From assembly GCF_001612945.1 (NCBI RefSeq), contig NZ_BDBK01000010.1:310001-374000 (forward strand): 64,000 nucleotides of DNA. The letters are read 5' to 3'. Positions within the stretch are counted from its first letter, which is position 1, and every line of letters starts with the position of its first letter. The position numbers and the translations under genes are program-made. The notes under the pieces were generated by a model. That model did no database searches and was not told where the DNA came from. It worked only from the letters and a program-made list of their open reading frames with translations. Origin of the DNA: Nocardia inohanensis NBRC 100128. Lineage in GTDB: Bacteria > Actinomycetota > Actinomycetes > Mycobacteriales > Mycobacteriaceae. Of the stretch, positions 62,652 to 64,000 are shown in pieces.

Positions 62652-64000
62652 CTATTTCGCGGGCGAGGTCAGGATCGAGGACGACAGCGCCGAGACGACG
62701 CTGTAGGCCAGGTTGACCAGGTCGGCGGCGACGCCGTTCTGGCCCATGAGCATCTTGGCCAAGGGGCCCATGAATTGCAGGGCGGTCTGGACCAAGGAGG
62801 TCATGGAGTCCAGGTCGAGGTCGCCGGTGCCGTTCTTGCCGTTGGCGCCGGGCGATTGGGTGCCCGGATTATTGCGGCCGCCAGGGGATTGCGTGCCCGC
62901 ACCCGGCGATTGCGTGCCCGCACCGGTTCCGGGTGATTGCGAGCCCGTCTGGGTGCCGGCGCCCGGAGCCTGAGATCCGGGCTTGGCGTCGGTGCCGGGG
63001 GTTCGATTGCGCGGGGCCGCAACGGGTTTCACGGCCGCGGGGGCAGTCGCGGGGCGGATTTGCTCCGATGCCACCGGCGGCGGCGACGTCGGGACCGCGG
63101 CCTGCGGCGCGCCGGGCGCGGGCTGCGAGCCGGGCTGGCCGGCCGGTGGCGATTGCGGCAGTGGAACTTCCGGCGCGGCGGACTGTTCCGGCTTCGCCTG
63201 CTTCGGATCGGCCTGCTGCCCGCCGGCCGTCTGCGGCTCGGTGCCGGACTGCGACTGCGCCTGCGGCAGTGGCGATTCCGGCGCGGCCTGCGGTGCGACG
63301 CCCGGAGCTTGCGCCCCCGGCTGCCCGGCGGCCTGTGGCGCTACCCCCGCGGCACCCGGAACGGACTGCTGCTCAACCGGATTCGTGCCGGCGTCCGGCT
63401 GCACCGGCAGGGTCTGCGGTGCGGCCTCGTACTGCGCCGGCGCCACCGGTGCGGGTTCGGGTGCGGCCGCGGCCTGTTCGGTATCGGCGGGAATCGGCAT
63501 GCCCAGCAGATAGGACACCGCACCGGTGGTGATGGTGACCGCGTGCTTGAGCTGCCCTTCGGACGATTCGAGCAGCTGGGCGTCCTCGGCGTTCGCGCCG
63601 TTGCCCATCTCCAGGAAGGCGACCGGCACGTGCGTCAGCGCCGGACCCGCGATGTCGTTGCGGGTTTGCAGACCGTCGGCCGCGCCGTTGTAGGTGGCGG
63701 CGGGAAAGCCCGCCTGCACGTAGGCGTCTCGCATGGCCCGGCTGGCATTCAGCCCGGGCCCGCCCTGCACCTCGTTGGCCTTGGCATCCGGAATCGGCAG
63801 CTGCGGCACGATGAGGTGGAATCCGCGCGCCGCACCGGGCGCGCTGTCGGCATGAATGCTGATGGCGAGGTCGGCATTGGACGAATTGGCGGCGGCCGCC
63901 CGCTCGTCGATGCACCCACCCCATCCGGTGTCGTCGGGGCGGCTGAGCACCACCCGCGCCCCGAGCCCCTCGAGCGAGGTCCGGACCAGTTGCGCCACAT
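62652..64000 (-). CDS. N-acetylmuramoyl-L-alanine amidase (Amidase_3) with Pro/Ala/Gln-rich tail, cut by right edge
   Basis: About 449 C-terminal residues are visible; the N-terminus lies beyond the window. The catalytic domain fragment shows VRTSLEGLGARVVLSRPDD, DERAAAANSSNADLAISIHADS (zinc-ligand His in SIHAD) and HVPVAFLEMGN (catalytic Glu), the Amidase_3 pattern that cleaves the stem peptide from peptidoglycan. After about residue 175 comes a 200-residue low-complexity tail (QAAGQPGAQAPG, TQSPGAG repeats), then a hydrophobic C-terminal segment (LVNLAYSVVSALSSSIL). Probably secreted or surface-bound; the signal peptide would be in the missing part. Confidence 0.88.
   Translation of the reverse strand, partial: VAQLVRTSLEGLGARVVLSRPDDTGWGGCIDERAAAANSSNADLAISIHADSAPGAARGFHLIVPQLPIPDAKANEVQGGPGLNASRAMRDAYVQAGFPAATYNGAADGLQTRNDIAGPALTHVPVAFLEMGNGANAEDAQLLESSEGQLKHAVTITTGAVSYLLGMPIPADTEQAAAAPEPAPVAPAQYEAAPQTLPVQPDAGTNPVEQQSVPGAAGVAPQAAGQPGAQAPGVAPQAAPESPLPQAQSQSGTEPQTAGGQQADPKQAKPEQSAAPEVPLPQSPPAGQPGSQPAPGAPQAAVPTSPPPVASEQIRPATAPAAVKPVAAPRNRTPGTDAKPGSQAPGAGTQTGSQSPGTGAGTQSPGAGTQSPGGRNNPGTQSPGANGKNGTGDLDLDSMTSLVQTALQFMGPLAKMLMGQNGVAADLVNLAYSVVSALSSSILTSPAK

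Overview
The window is high-GC actinobacterial DNA with compact genes, frequent ATGA/GTGA overlaps and GTG starts. The order glyS - smtB - zur - (YbjN-like) - uppS - recO - amidase - era - (Rv2365c-like) - corC - ybeY - phoH - rsmE - dnaJ2 - hrcA - hemW - sirA - cysH - chelatase matches the Rv2357c-Rv2393 segment of Mycobacterium tuberculosis. No mycobactin cluster lies between hrcA and hemW, and an unrelated large NRPS and paired Hsp70-like proteins are present. Together these point to a mycolic-acid actinomycete other than Mycobacterium, most likely Nocardia (inference).

Layout. 1-2.4 kb: a partial MBL-fold hydrolase and a TPM-domain membrane protein. 2.4-5.9 kb: a four-gene operon of ABC ATPase, ABC permease, NarL-type kinase and response regulator, preceded by a 26-bp palindrome and a 24-bp tandem repeat array. 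6.3-7.7 kb: a membrane-anchored molybdopterin oxidoreductase. 7.8-22.7 kb: a biosynthetic operon of a DUF6875-like protein and a 4733-residue NRPS ordered C-A-T-E / C-A-T / C-A-T / C-T-TE. Its last module has no adenylation domain, and its third A domain carries a 13-copy hexapeptide repeat. 22.9-42.1 kb: the conserved housekeeping block (translation, zinc regulation, isoprenoid synthesis, DNA repair, ribosome maturation, heat shock), followed by a thioredoxin-fold protein and an epoxide hydrolase.

42.2-52.8 kb: hemW, then a 964-residue protein that looks like a chain of immunity-type domains, a SnoaL-like protein, and the assimilatory sulfur operon sirA-cysH-cysD-cysN-chelatase. That operon is preceded by a 30-codon cysteine-bearing leader ORF that probably senses cysteine. 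52.9-55.0 kb: a small membrane protein with a possible metal-regulator box, a HAD hydrolase and an SDR. 55.3-62.3 kb: two Hsp70-like ATPase-domain proteins flank an AurF-type diiron oxygenase and a ferredoxin-fused FprB-type reductase. One of the Hsp70-like proteins ends in a very long Gly/Thr/Ser-rich tail. 62.7-64.0 kb: an N-acetylmuramoyl-L-alanine amidase that runs off the right edge.

The gaps between convergent genes hold structured DNA. Two (at 2.34 and 32.18 kb) are copies of the same palindromic element with a 17-nt loop, one (28.16 kb) is a REP/MITE-like palindrome, and one (25.38 kb) is a perfect intrinsic terminator. No tRNA, rRNA, CRISPR array, insertion sequence or prophage gene was recognised. 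Domain and family assignments were made by eye from motifs, and no database search was run.
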